NCBI RefSeq assembly: GCF_024721975.1
Contig: NZ_JANQBB010000001.1
Span: forward strand, 62,001 to 126,000
Direction: 5' to 3'
Origin: Paenibacillus endoradicis
Lineage (GTDB): Bacteria > Bacillota > Bacilli > Paenibacillales > Paenibacillaceae
DNA length: 64,000 nucleotides
Position numbers and translations under genes: made by a program
Shown here: in pieces, positions 1-8,523 of the stretch
How the letters are laid out: each line of letters begins with the position of its first letter
How positions within the stretch are numbered: the stretch's first letter is position 1
Notes under the pieces: generated by a model
The model's database searches: none
Told to the model about the DNA's origin: nothing
What the model saw: only the letters and a program-made list of their open reading frames with translations

Positions 1-281
1 GCTAAGAAACTTACAATGATAATAATAATTCCATATAGAATACCGAGAGCACTACCGTAATACCATCCTCTTGATTCCGCACGTTTACCTGAACTTAACC
101 CTCCAATCAAGGCAGCTGCACCATGAATGACATAAGCCATTGTTCCTAAGCTACTTTCTTTCATCTCTGTAAAATGTAAGAAGAGGGAAGCTATCAAAGC
201 TCCAGCGGCTAGCCATAATAAAGCGTATGTTATGCCTGCTAGCAGTGGCATTGCGAATAGTTTTTTTGTTCCAGTATTCAT
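1..281 (-). CDS. TIGR04086 (YrzE-like) small membrane protein, C-terminus cut by window edge
   Basis: The minus-strand frame opens with ATG at 281-279, behind an AAAGGAGG Shine-Dalgarno (plus-strand 288-296), and runs off the left edge. The 93 visible residues start MNTGTKKLFAMPLLAG and form hydrophobic helices separated by a short loop containing KRAESRGWYYGSALG. This resembles the TIGR04086/YrzE four-helix membrane family of unknown function, which lies between yajC and spoVB in Bacilli, so yajC and tgt are expected just outside the window. A hairpin of the SD-proximal repeat family sits directly upstream (298-333). Family call is from memory of the pattern and synteny. Confidence 0.75.
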   Translation of the reverse strand, partial: MNTGTKKLFAMPLLAGITYALLWLAAGALIASLFLHFTEMKESSLGTMAYVIHGAAALIGGLSSGKRAESRGWYYGSALGILYGIIIIIVSFL

Positions 282-287
282 AAAATA

Positions 288-345
288 CCTCCTTTAAATT
301 TTCATTTCTTCTTGAGATATGTCTTATGAAAATGTAAAAACATAT
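288..345 (-). repeat. SD-proximal hairpin element, copy I (minus strand, before yrzE-like gene)
   Basis: On the minus strand ATTTTCAT (333-326) is followed 20 nt later by ATGAAAAT (305-298) and then TTAAAGGAGG. The arms are perfectly complementary over 8 bp and the 3' arm ends two to four bases before the SD. It is the most diverged member assigned to the family: it lacks the CTTCCGAAG lead-in seen in other copies. Confidence 0.5.
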
Positions 346-536
346 CAAGCGTGTTGGCTTCATAACTTGGCTCATTTAACCATATGGGAAAACAAACAAT
401 TTTAGTACAAGTTCTATGTCTTTATATTTGATAGGAGCTATTCCCATTATCTATACGAAACATAGGTGCATGATCTAATGGCTAAGCGACCACAATAGTA
501 CATACATTGAACCTTGATTGATTGGAGGAGCTATTG

Positions 537-1325
537 ATGATGGAATGGTATTCGTTAGCATTACGTACAGTCGGTATGTATATAATCATTTTTATTGTGT
601 TACGCGTTATGGGAAAACGTGAAATTGGTAAACTCTCCGTATTGGACCTTGTTATATCAGTTATGATTGCCGAGATTGCCGTCATTGAGATTGAACAAGT
701 TGACGATAATTTGATGCATGGAATTTTACCGATTATCATTCTGCTTATTATTCAAATTATATCTGCTTTCCTTTCCATGAAAAGTCGTAAAGTAAGGTTG
801 CTTCTTGATGGAAAGCCTACAGTAGTTGTTGCTAATGGTGAAATATATCGTGATGAGCTCAAAAAACAACGGTACAATTTAGATGATCTAATGCTTCAGC
901 TAAGAGAAAATGGCGTTACTTCGATATCAGAAATTGACTTTGCTATACTTGAAACAAGTGGGAAGTTATCCGTCATCCCGAAAAGTAATGATGATGTAAA
1001 AGTAGGAGGTTCTCTAGCTTCAGAAAATTTTGATAAAAATGAAAGCTCAGTCGGAGAAACTAATGAATTAGAACCTAATCAAGTAATGAATAATAAATCT
1101 TCAGAAAGAATCATTCCACCTGGTTTTCGGTATGAGATGTTACCAATTCCATTAATTATGGATGGAAAAGTGCAAGATGAAAATTTAGCGAAAATCAATA
1201 AGACTCGATTTTGGCTCAAAAATATTATTCAAGAAAAAGAAATTAATCATTTCAAAGATGTTTTACTATGCACTATTGATCATAAAGATCGAATATATAT
1301 CGATGGTGGTAACCGGAAAAAGTAA
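537..1325 (+). CDS. DUF421 / YetF-family membrane protein (YrbG-like)
   Basis: Protein of 262 aa. Three N-terminal membrane helices (about residues 5-80, containing VMGKREIGKLSVLDLVISVM) are followed by the soluble YetF C-terminal domain (about 90-155, LLLDGKPTVVVANGEI and LRENGVTSISEIDFAILE) and a second soluble part typical of the longer DUF421 proteins. Start: a TTG at 522 lies upstream, but GGAGGAG at 524-530 is correctly spaced for ATG 537 (or ATG 540). B. subtilis YrbG occupies the same position beside spoVB. Biochemical role is unknown; links to spore coat or germination in relatives are only suggestive. It converges with spoVB, the stop codons being 4 bp apart. Confidence 0.85.
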   Translation: MMEWYSLALRTVGMYIIIFIVLRVMGKREIGKLSVLDLVISVMIAEIAVIEIEQVDDNLMHGILPIIILLIIQIISAFLSMKSRKVRLLLDGKPTVVVANGEIYRDELKKQRYNLDDLMLQLRENGVTSISEIDFAILETSGKLSVIPKSNDDVKVGGSLASENFDKNESSVGETNELEPNQVMNNKSSERIIPPGFRYEMLPIPLIMDGKVQDENLAKINKTRFWLKNIIQEKEINHFKDVLLCTIDHKDRIYIDGGNRKK

Positions 1326-1329
1326 TGTA

Positions 1330-2931
1330 CTATTGATCTGATCCGAACCATTTTCCGATATAAGGAATTCTAATGAGGTCAGCTTTATCGATAATTTTTG
1401 TTAAGAACATTAGGAAGATGTAGACAATCATCGCCGCCATACAAGCGGTGGGTAAGCTAATACCAAGAGGTTGATTGGCAAGTAGTGACATCACATATTG
1501 GGCAAATCCACCTGTAATGATAATAGATGCACCTACTTTAACGAAGTCCATCATATGCATTTTGAATCCAACATAACGCTTCACGCTATAGCTATGTAAT
1601 AAGGTGACTAATACAGTATTAATAGCAATGGCGATCAATACTCCTTTAATTCCTAGTTGAGGATTCGAACCTAATATTATAATGAGTGCGATCTTAATGA
1701 TGGCTCCAATAAACGTGTTCATTAACGCTACTCCAGGTTTTTCTAAAGCTTGTAATGTTGCTTGTAATGGAGCTTGTAAATAAATGAAAATGCCTATCGG
1801 TGCAATGAGTTGCAATAACGGTGCATATTCTCCATGAGCATATAGTAGTTCACAAATTGGAGCTGCAAATATAAACATAATAATTGTAAATGGTGCTCCT
1901 GCGACGAGTGAGATACGCATCGATTGATGTAAACGTTTATGAATGAGATGGTATTGTTTCTGAGCAACAGCTTCTGAAAGTGATGGAACAAGCGATACGG
2001 CTAATGAATAAGTTAATGCTGTTGGTAGTAAAATAAGAGGCATAATCATTCCTTGTAGCGCACCATATTGTGCTGTAGCGATACCGGTAATAATACCAGC
2101 AGCGGCAAGGCTTCGAGCTGTAAATATAGATTCTAATAAGTAGCTTAATGAGCCGACCAATTTGCTGCCGGTAACCGGTATAGACAGTGTAAGCAGCTTT
2201 GCAAGTATTGATTTGGATGCAATTTCTTTACTTACAACAGCATTATTAAATTCGTTCTCGGATGTAAGAGGTAGTTCAGCAGCGATAGTTATCGGCTTTT
2301 TCTTATCACGAACATGACTCAGCAGCATAACCGCTAGTCCACCAATTTCCCCCATAACAACGCCTAGCATTGCTCCAGCTGCACCCCATGCTAATCCATA
2401 TGGTAGTAACCAATAAGCTAACACTAATGAAAATACAATTCTAATTAATGTTTCAACCGTTTGTGATACAGCGCTTGGAATCATATTCTGTTTTCCTTGG
2501 AAATAACCACGATATACAGCCGAAATCCCTACGATAAGCAGTAAAGGTGACATCATTAAAAACGATTGATACACCCTTGGATCTGGAATAACATACTTAA
2601 TAAAGACTGGTGCAAATAGAAGCATAATGCTAGTTAGAAACAAAGCGATAGATACACTTAGAAACATTGCCGTTCTGAAGATTTGCTTTACTCTTCGTTC
2701 ATCACCTACCGATTGGGCTTCGGCGATCCATTTAGCGATGGCTAGCGGGATGCCGCCAGTTATAAATGTTAGCAACACAATGAGAAAAGGATAACTCAGT
2801 TGGTAGATACCAACACCCTCTGCTCCGATGATACGTGGTAATGTAATACGAGGAATAAATCCAAGAATACGATTCAATACACCTGCAATAAGCAGAATCA
2901 TAGCTCCCTTAATAAAGCTCTGCTTTGTCAT
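1330..2931 (-). CDS. spoVB: Stage V sporulation protein B, MOP-superfamily lipid-linked oligosaccharide flippase
   Basis: 533 aa with about 14 predicted membrane helices. The start (MTKQSFIKGAMILLIAGVLN) and the segments FIPRITLPRIIGAEGVGIYQ and GGIPLAIAKWIAEA are typical of the SpoVB/YtgP group of the MurJ-MATE-like exporters. SpoVB acts in spore cortex synthesis, probably flipping a peptidoglycan precursor in the mother-cell membrane. Start ATG at 2931-2929 is preceded by GAGGTG on the minus strand. It is transcribed opposite to the secDF block, unlike a simple operon. A length near 520-540 aa is normal for the family. Confidence 0.92.
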   Translation of the reverse strand: MTKQSFIKGAMILLIAGVLNRILGFIPRITLPRIIGAEGVGIYQLSYPFLIVLLTFITGGIPLAIAKWIAEAQSVGDERRVKQIFRTAMFLSVSIALFLTSIMLLFAPVFIKYVIPDPRVYQSFLMMSPLLLIVGISAVYRGYFQGKQNMIPSAVSQTVETLIRIVFSLVLAYWLLPYGLAWGAAGAMLGVVMGEIGGLAVMLLSHVRDKKKPITIAAELPLTSENEFNNAVVSKEIASKSILAKLLTLSIPVTGSKLVGSLSYLLESIFTARSLAAAGIITGIATAQYGALQGMIMPLILLPTALTYSLAVSLVPSLSEAVAQKQYHLIHKRLHQSMRISLVAGAPFTIIMFIFAAPICELLYAHGEYAPLLQLIAPIGIFIYLQAPLQATLQALEKPGVALMNTFIGAIIKIALIIILGSNPQLGIKGVLIAIAINTVLVTLLHSYSVKRYVGFKMHMMDFVKVGASIIITGGFAQYVMSLLANQPLGISLPTACMAAMIVYIFLMFLTKIIDKADLIRIPYIGKWFGSDQ

Positions 2932-3080
2932 CTAATACACCTCACTTCATTGACCCTACATTACAGACTATGCTTGACCTATACATTTACATGTCTGAAA
3001 ATAATTGATACAAGCAGGAAAAAAGTTAGTGGGCAGCGAAATGTACTAAGTACACTACAGATATGGAGATCTTAGGTGCA

Positions 3081-3152
3081 GCTTATGCTTCCGAAGTACT
3101 TTTCATTTACGGGAAGTAATACTGTGAAGCTTTTGAAAAGTTGTAGGAGGTG
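3081..3152 (+). repeat. SD-proximal hairpin element, copy A (before comN)
   Basis: The lead-in GCTTATGCTTCCGAAGT is followed by ACTTTTCA (3098-3105); the complementary TGAAAAGT (3134-3141) sits 2 nt before the SD TAGGAGGTG (3144-3152). The short CTTCCGAAG palindrome in the lead-in recurs in copies B and G. Confidence 0.7.
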
Positions 3153-3158
3153 TAGCAA

Positions 3159-3401
3159 TTGTCTAGTATAGAGTGGAACGATGATATTAAGGAGCTTTGC
3201 ATAAGCAAAGCGGAGGAGCTACAACTTCTTGGATATGAGCATGTTAAGGCTAAGGAAGTCTGGGCGTGTGTAAGTTCTCGTTATGTGAAAAGTGGACAAC
3301 CCCAGCTTCATCAGCTTGTAAATGATATTTTATCTTTAAGAGCAACTCAATTTATGAACTACTTATTGTTAAGTGCATACAAGGGAGACTCTTTCGAATA
3401 G
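3159..3401 (+). CDS. comN: Post-transcriptional regulator ComN
   Basis: 80 aa, starting with TTG at 3159, 6 nt after AGGAGGTG. The sequence (SIEWNDDIKELCISKAEEL, then LGYEHVKAKEVWACV, then LHQLVNDILSLRATQFMNYL) matches the ComN (formerly YrzD) family, which in B. subtilis controls comE mRNA and localises with DivIVA. It has the same neighbours as in Bacillus, between spoVB and secDF. Small and mostly helical, with no membrane segment. Function is inferred from family and position. Confidence 0.8.
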   Translation: MSSIEWNDDIKELCISKAEELQLLGYEHVKAKEVWACVSSRYVKSGQPQLHQLVNDILSLRATQFMNYLLLSAYKGDSFE

Positions 3402-3421
3402 GGAAGAGTTTTCTTTTTTTT
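3388..3421 (+). terminator. Rho-independent terminator of comN
   Basis: ACTCTT (3388-3393) pairs with AAGAGT (3404-3409) and is followed by TTTCTTTTTTTT. The hairpin overlaps the comN stop codon, and the T-run merges into the -35 of the next promoter. Confidence 0.65.
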
Positions 3422-3449
3422 TGACGTCGTATTTCGACATCTGTATAAT
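3421..3449 (+). promoter_or_regulatory. Sigma-A-type promoter of secD-secF
   Basis: TTGACG (3421-3426), a 17-bp spacer and a perfect TATAAT (3444-3449), 34 bp before the secD start. Confidence 0.8.
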
Positions 3450-3483
3450 GGGAATATTGAGATCTAAGGGGGATTATTGACGT

Positions 3484-4719
3484 ATGGTTAAGAAAAGATT
3501 GCTTGCCTTTGTCGTAGTGGTTGTTGTCCTATTTGGTGTAATTGCTTGGACAAGCCCTTCTATACTAAAAGAGGTAAAGCTAGGACTTGATCTTAAGGGT
3601 GGATTTGAAGTGCTTTATGAGGCAACACCATTTGAAGAAGGTGGTCAAGTAACTCCAGAAGCATTGAAACAAACTGCCAAAAGTTTAGAAAAGCGGATTA
3701 ATGCTTCAGGTGTATCAGAACCAGAGGTTTTGCCAGAAGGGACAAACCGTATTCGTGTTCGTCTAGCTGGAGTAACGAATGATGAAGAAATAAGAGAATT
3801 GTTAGCTAAGCCGATTAATCTAACGTTCCGAGCACCAGACGGTACGATTATGTTAAATGGTACTGATTTCAAAGAAAATAGTGCTGGCGTAGTTTATGAT
3901 GAATTGAATCGTCCTGTTGTAACGATCGAATTAAAGGATGCACAGAAATTTACTAAAGTAACAACTGATCTCGTAGGTTCATATCTAGCTATTTATTTGG
4001 ATGACGAAGAACTTTCTCGTCCGAGTGTTAACTTCCCGATAACAGGTGGTTCTGCGCAGATTTCACTTGGTAATGCAGAACGTGCTGAAGCAGAAGAACT
4101 TCGTGATCTTATTAATATGGGATCATTACCTGTGAAACTTACTGAGAAGTATACGCAAAGTGTGGGTGCCAAATTAGGACTAGATTCCTTGAGGGATACC
4201 GTAACTGCTGGTGTCATTGGATCTCTAATCGTATTAGTATTTATGGTTATCGTGTTCCGTGTTCCAGGCTTTGTTGCTGGAATTTCAATTATTACGTACG
4301 CTTGGTTATTGATATTAGTCCATAACTGGATGGGGGCAACATTGACACTCCCAGGTATTGCGGCGTTTGTACTCGGTGTCGGGATAGCCGTCGATGCCAA
4401 TATTATCACTGCCGAACGGATTAAAGAAGAAATCCGTACAGGTAAAAGTATGTTCTCAAGTTTGAAAGCAGGTTCTAAGAGCTCATTCCGGACGATTATG
4501 GATGCGAATGTTACATCTATTATCGCGAGTGTAGCACTATATGTAATCGGAGACGGTGCGATTAAAGGTTTCGCCTTAACGATGATCTTCAGTATTATCG
4601 TAAGTGTACTTACGAATATTTATCTGTCAAGATTCTTGCTTACGATGTTAGTAAGTAGTAATGCATTTATGAAACCCAAATACTATGGTGTAAAGGAGGA
4701 AGATATCCGTGCACTTTGA
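3484..4719 (+). CDS. secD: Protein translocase subunit SecD
   Basis: 411 aa; ATG at 3484 follows a GGGGG-type RBS. One N-terminal helix (about 7-25), the SecD signature LGLDLKGGFEVLYEA (about 33-47), a shortened external P1 region, then five C-terminal helices including GVGIAVDANIITAERIKEEI. SecD with SecF uses the proton-motive force to assist late steps of Sec export and release of exported proteins. The protein is about 200 aa shorter than E. coli SecD, as usual in Gram-positives. secD overlaps secF by 11 bp, so the two are translationally coupled. Bacillus has the two fused. Confidence 0.95.
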   Translation: MVKKRLLAFVVVVVVLFGVIAWTSPSILKEVKLGLDLKGGFEVLYEATPFEEGGQVTPEALKQTAKSLEKRINASGVSEPEVLPEGTNRIRVRLAGVTNDEEIRELLAKPINLTFRAPDGTIMLNGTDFKENSAGVVYDELNRPVVTIELKDAQKFTKVTTDLVGSYLAIYLDDEELSRPSVNFPITGGSAQISLGNAERAEAEELRDLINMGSLPVKLTEKYTQSVGAKLGLDSLRDTVTAGVIGSLIVLVFMVIVFRVPGFVAGISIITYAWLLILVHNWMGATLTLPGIAAFVLGVGIAVDANIITAERIKEEIRTGKSMFSSLKAGSKSSFRTIMDANVTSIIASVALYVIGDGAIKGFALTMIFSIIVSVLTNIYLSRFLLTMLVSSNAFMKPKYYGVKEEDIRAL

Positions 4720-5644
4720 TTACAAAATTCATTATGATTTCATAAAAAATCGCAAGAAATTTTACACGGGTTCAATACTGCTAGTAGTAATAGGAATTGT
4801 ATCGCTACTTATTTTCCAAATGAATCTAGGCATTGACTTTAAGTCTGGAACAACAATGGACGCGGTAGCTGATCATGGGGTAACGCAAGCTGAAGTTATC
4901 GAAGTTCTGACAGGTTTAGGCTATGATGAAACGCCAACGGTCGGTGGAGAAAATAATGAACGTATTTCAATCCGTTTTGGTGATGAGTTGGCAGCAGATT
5001 CTGTGAAAGCCATTCAAACGGCATTAATGACTAACTTTGGCGATCAGATGGAATTTGAAGTTAACGTTGTTTCAGCAGATTTAGCAAGAGAGCTTGCCGT
5101 TAAGACAATCTGGGCAATTCTTGCTGCTTCTGTATTGATTATGTTGTACGTTATGATTCGTTTTGAATGGAGATTCGCTTTATCAGCTAACATTGCAATT
5201 CTGTATGACTGTTTTGTAGTAGTTGCAATGTTCTCGTTATTCCGACTAGAAGTCGATCTTCCATTTATAGCGGCAGTTCTTACTGTACTTGGTTATTCTA
5301 TTAACGATAAAATCGTTATATTTGACCGTATCCGTGAGAACTTGCGTTTTAAACCTCATAAAAATGCAGAACAACTACAAGAAATTGTTAACGCGAGTAT
5401 TTGGCAAACAATGGCTCGTAACTTGTATACTGTGTTGACTGTGTTTATTGTTACATTACTAATATTCTTATTCGGTAGCGAATCAATTCGTCTATTCTCA
5501 CTTGCTATTCTAATTGGACTTGTAAGTGGAGCTTATTCAACAATATGTTTGGCGAGCCCACTTTGGTTTGAATTTAAGAAAAGAGAAAAGAATAAGAAGC
5601 CAAAAGCAGCTTCACCTTCTCCGAAGAAAGAACCTGTAATCTAG
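4709..5644 (+). CDS. secF: Protein translocase subunit SecF
   Basis: 311 aa; start GTG 4709 inside the end of secD, with AAAGGAGG at 4692-4699. Contains the SecF signature LGIDFKSGTTMDA (about 40) and the conserved membrane motif GYSINDKIVIFDRIRENL (about 195-213), with six membrane helices and a basic C-terminal tail (KKREKNKKPKA). Forms the SecDF complex with the upstream SecD in the cytoplasmic membrane. Followed by a strong terminator. Confidence 0.95.
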   Translation: MHFDYKIHYDFIKNRKKFYTGSILLVVIGIVSLLIFQMNLGIDFKSGTTMDAVADHGVTQAEVIEVLTGLGYDETPTVGGENNERISIRFGDELAADSVKAIQTALMTNFGDQMEFEVNVVSADLARELAVKTIWAILAASVLIMLYVMIRFEWRFALSANIAILYDCFVVVAMFSLFRLEVDLPFIAAVLTVLGYSINDKIVIFDRIRENLRFKPHKNAEQLQEIVNASIWQTMARNLYTVLTVFIVTLLIFLFGSESIRLFSLAILIGLVSGAYSTICLASPLWFEFKKREKNKKPKAASPSPKKEPVI

Positions 5645-5673
5645 TTAAAGAAGTAGTCCTGCACTTCATGTAT

Positions 5674-5716
5674 CCTCCAATTGTTAGTAAAGACTAACAA
5701 TTGGAGGTTGTTTTTT
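5674..5716 (+). terminator. Terminator of secD-secF
   Basis: A perfect 15-bp stem CCTCCAATTGTTAGT/ACTAACAATTGGAGG with AAAG loop (5674-5707), followed by TTGTTTTTT. Confidence 0.92.
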
Positions 5717-5738
5717 GTGCAGAATTTTTGTGAAGTTA

Positions 5739-5747
5739 TGGTATAAT
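5739..5747 (+). promoter_or_regulatory. Extended -10 promoter before the CDF-domain gene
   Basis: TGGTATAAT (5739-5747) is an extended -10 element; no good -35 is visible at the expected distance. It lies about 125 bp before the gene at 5873 and upstream of two hairpin repeats. Confidence 0.55.
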
Positions 5748-5779
5748 GAATTGTTGAGTGACTAGGAAACGAAGTTAAT

Positions 5780-5867
5780 GCTACGAAGTACTTTTCATGA
5801 AAAGTACGTGAATAGTTTTAATGCTTACGAAGTACGTTTCATAAAAACCATGAAACGTTTTAGGAGG
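5780..5867 (+). repeat. SD-proximal hairpin element, copy B (two tandem units)
   Basis: Unit B1 contains the perfect 20-nt palindrome GTACTTTTCATGAAAAGTAC (5788-5807). Unit B2 has the lead-in ATGCTTACGAAGT, then ACGTTTCAT (5834-5842) and ATGAAACGT (5850-5858), immediately followed by TTTAGGAGG (SD 5862-5867). Compared with other copies the T/A pair at arm position 3 is replaced by G/C on both sides. Confidence 0.8.
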
Positions 5868-5872
5868 ATCAG

Positions 5873-6265
5873 ATGTCTGCAGATGTTGAAAAACAAAAGA
5901 GCTTAATAAATAAGCTAATGATGCTCTTCTCTAAGTCTCACCTTTCTCATGAATGTTCCAACGACTCAGATAGTACGGAGCGTATTTTACAGGTTGTACA
6001 ACGCATTAATGGTGTTGTCGCAATTGAGAGTTGTGATGCCAAGGAACAAGGACATTATGTTGTTGCTTCATTAACGATTAATGTTAATCCCAAAATTACG
6101 GTGCAAGAAGGTCAAGATATTGCAAAACGAGTACGCTGGCTATTAATGCATCGATTTACACATCTAACTGATGTTGTTGTTCATGTAAAGCCGTTTGCGC
6201 CTGATTATCCATACAAATCAAACCATTCTACTGCGCATGATGAAGTGCCGACGATATTGCAGTAG
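5873..6265 (+). CDS. Stand-alone cation-efflux (CDF) cytoplasmic dimerisation-like domain protein
   Basis: 130 aa, ATG 5873 behind TAGGAGG. Residues about 35-105 (RILQVVQRINGVVAIESCDA, then VNPKITVQEGQDIAKRVRWL, ending VVVHVKPFAP) have the beta-alpha-beta-beta-alpha pattern and the terminal V-x-V-H-V-x-P of the ZT_dimer domain found at the C-terminus of CDF zinc/iron exporters. No transmembrane part is present here or in the other frames upstream. Relatives carry a full CDF transporter near recJ, so this may be a reduced remnant or a free metal-sensing domain. The domain call is pattern-based and moderately sure. Confidence 0.6.
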   Translation: MSADVEKQKSLINKLMMLFSKSHLSHECSNDSDSTERILQVVQRINGVVAIESCDAKEQGHYVVASLTINVNPKITVQEGQDIAKRVRWLLMHRFTHLTDVVVHVKPFAPDYPYKSNHSTAHDEVPTILQ

Positions 6266-6319
6266 TTGTGAGTAGTTCAAAATCGTGGACTGTGATTACG
6301 CGGTAATGCGTTGCAGCAT

Positions 6320-6432
6320 AGTCGGCGGTGAAGATGCCCTCCATCGAAAGTCTGTGTGTGCTCACGTACACAATACGTACGCTGTGCTACGCGATCTCGA
6401 TAAAGGTCATCTTCTTGGTACTGACAGCCCAA
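6320..6432 (+). repeat. 110-nt structured intergenic repeat, copy R1
   Basis: Outer arms GAAGATGCCCT and AGGTCATCTTC frame a GTGTGTGCTCACGTACACAATACGTACG core. It fills the gap between the CDF-domain gene and recJ and is richer in G+C than its surroundings. It is the most diverged core of the five copies. Confidence 0.65.
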
Positions 6433-6480
6433 GATTTTGAACTTTTATTATATGTGATGAAATTGAAAGGAGTTGGCGAG

Positions 6481-8484
6481 ATGATTCAACGAAGAAATCG
6501 TTGGAAGTTAGCTACTTGGTCACAAGAACAAGAAATGCTTGCGACTCAATTAAGTAAGCAACTTACCATTCCCACTCTTGTAACAAAATTACTAATACAG
6601 CGCGGATATGATAACGCTGACACAATAGAATCTTTCTTATATGGTACACCTGCCAATATGCATGATCCATACTTACTTGCTGGGATGAATGAAGCGGTAG
6701 AACGAATATTGCTCGCAAAACAACAAGGTGAAAAGGTTCGAATTTATGGTGACTACGATGCAGATGGTGTATCTAGTACATCATTGCTTTATTTCACATT
6801 TGCCGAACTTGGATTGAACTTTGACTATTATATTCCCCATCGTATGTTAGAAGGCTATGGCTTGAATAAAGGGGCAATAGATAAGGCGAAGCAAGAAGGT
6901 ATTACACTAATGGTGACCGTTGATACTGGTATTAGTGCATATGAAGAAGTAGAATATGCCAAGCTACTTGGTATTGATGTTGTCATCACAGACCATCATG
7001 AACCTCCGGAACAGTTGCCACAAGCAGTGGCAGTCGTTAATCCGAAGCAGCTCCACTGTCCTTATCCATTTAAAGGATTAGCAGGAGTGGGAGTGGCATT
7101 TAAGCTTGCTACAGCCTTATTAGATGGTGCTCCAATGCAGTGGTCTGGTATTGTAGCACTTGGTACTATTGCCGATCTAATGCCTTTACAAGACGAAAAT
7201 CGTATTATTGTAAGTTATGGACTTGCAGAACTGCGCAAAGGCCAGCAGATCGGTTTCAATGCTCTCGCTGAAGCTTGCGGTATTAATATGGCTGAACTAA
7301 GCGCGATGAATATTGGTTTTGGTATTGCCCCAAGAATTAATGCAGCTGGAAGGCTGAAACATGCGAAGCAGGCTGTTGAATTGATCACTTGTTCTAGTGA
7401 ACAAGGAGCGATTCAACTTGCAACCGAGCTGGATCATTTGAATAAAGAACGTCAATTGATTGTTGAGACGATGATACAAGAAGCTGAAACCCAGTGGCAA
7501 AGTAAGCTACAAGCAGTTAAAGCAGCAAAACAGCCTGAGCCTAATGTTATAGTATTGGCTCAGGAGGGATGGAATGTTGGTGTTATAGGAATCGTTGCTT
7601 CCAAAATGCTAGAACGTTACTATAAGCCTGTTATCGTTTTCGGGATTGATGTTGAAAAAGGAACTGCAAAAGGTTCAGCTAGATCAATTGAAGGCTTTGA
7701 TCTACATGCGGCTTTAACAGAATGCGATTCATTGCTTGAGCATTATGGAGGTCATCAGGCAGCAGCAGGTATGACTGTGCTTATTGAGAATTTGCCGAAA
7801 TTAGAGGAGGGGTTAGATAATTTAGCCCTGCAATGGTTAACCGAAGAGGATTGGATTCCTAAGCTAAAGATTGATCTGGCTTGCGATTTACAAGATATTA
7901 CACTCGATACCATTAAACAATTATCATTATTAGAACCGTTTGGCATGACTAATCCGTCCCCGCGCGTACTTGTAAAGAATACTAATCTCGCTGAACGAAG
8001 AGCGATAGGTAAAGAAGGTAAACATCTTAAGTTGCTACTGAAAGATCAACAAATGACTTTAGATGTTATAGGATTTGGAATGGGCGACTATGCGAAGCAA
8101 CTATCCACTTCAGAGCCAATCGAGGTCGTTGGCGAACTTTCTATTAATGAATGGAATTCGATCAGAAAGCCTCAACTTCAATTACAAGATTTACATGTAC
8201 AAAAAGAACAGTTAAAAGTATTCCCTTCCAGAGAACAATTTGGTATCATTTATCAGTATGTTCGTAAGCAGGGAGTCGTACCCAAACGTGGAGTATACGA
8301 AAAACTTAGCAAGCTTAGTGGATTAGCAAACGTCGAGATTGATTTGATATTAGAAGTATTTGAGGAACTCGGATTTATTCTTATTAATTCGTATCAAATT
8401 CAAGCGGTGCCTTCTCCACAGAAAAAAGATTTAGCGAGCTCAGCTCGTTATAATAGTGCTAAGCTTCAATTCGAAGCGAAATGA
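6481..8484 (+). CDS. recJ: Single-stranded-DNA-specific exonuclease RecJ
   Basis: 667 aa from ATG 6481, 8 nt after AAAGGAG; an open frame extends upstream to 6328 but consists of repeat R1 and has no RBS there. DHH domain: YGDYDADGVSS, VTVDTGIS and VVITDHHEPP (metal-binding Asp/His residues present). DHHA1 domain: EGWNVGVIGIVASKM and EHYGGHQAAAGM. Then an OB-fold and the Gram-positive RecJ_C tail with PSREQFGIIYQYV. RecJ degrades 5' ends of ssDNA in recombination and mismatch repair. B. subtilis RecJ is about 786 aa as I recall; the missing roughly 120 residues appear to fall between the OB-fold and the tail. Confidence 0.93.
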   Translation: MIQRRNRWKLATWSQEQEMLATQLSKQLTIPTLVTKLLIQRGYDNADTIESFLYGTPANMHDPYLLAGMNEAVERILLAKQQGEKVRIYGDYDADGVSSTSLLYFTFAELGLNFDYYIPHRMLEGYGLNKGAIDKAKQEGITLMVTVDTGISAYEEVEYAKLLGIDVVITDHHEPPEQLPQAVAVVNPKQLHCPYPFKGLAGVGVAFKLATALLDGAPMQWSGIVALGTIADLMPLQDENRIIVSYGLAELRKGQQIGFNALAEACGINMAELSAMNIGFGIAPRINAAGRLKHAKQAVELITCSSEQGAIQLATELDHLNKERQLIVETMIQEAETQWQSKLQAVKAAKQPEPNVIVLAQEGWNVGVIGIVASKMLERYYKPVIVFGIDVEKGTAKGSARSIEGFDLHAALTECDSLLEHYGGHQAAAGMTVLIENLPKLEEGLDNLALQWLTEEDWIPKLKIDLACDLQDITLDTIKQLSLLEPFGMTNPSPRVLVKNTNLAERRAIGKEGKHLKLLLKDQQMTLDVIGFGMGDYAKQLSTSEPIEVVGELSINEWNSIRKPQLQLQDLHVQKEQLKVFPSREQFGIIYQYVRKQGVVPKRGVYEKLSKLSGLANVEIDLILEVFEELGFILINSYQIQAVPSPQKKDLASSARYNSAKLQFEAK

Positions 8485-8523
8485 ATGTAGTAATTAAGCG
8501 GTCACAGAAAGGGTTGACGATTT

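Noticed and set aside
3993..4409. 138-aa minus-strand frame inside secD
   Set aside because: Shadow of the secD coding frame; no RBS or recognisable domain.
6328..6480. 51-codon N-terminal extension of RecJ
   Set aside because: It lies inside repeat R1, has no RBS, and a good AAAGGAG precedes ATG 6481.
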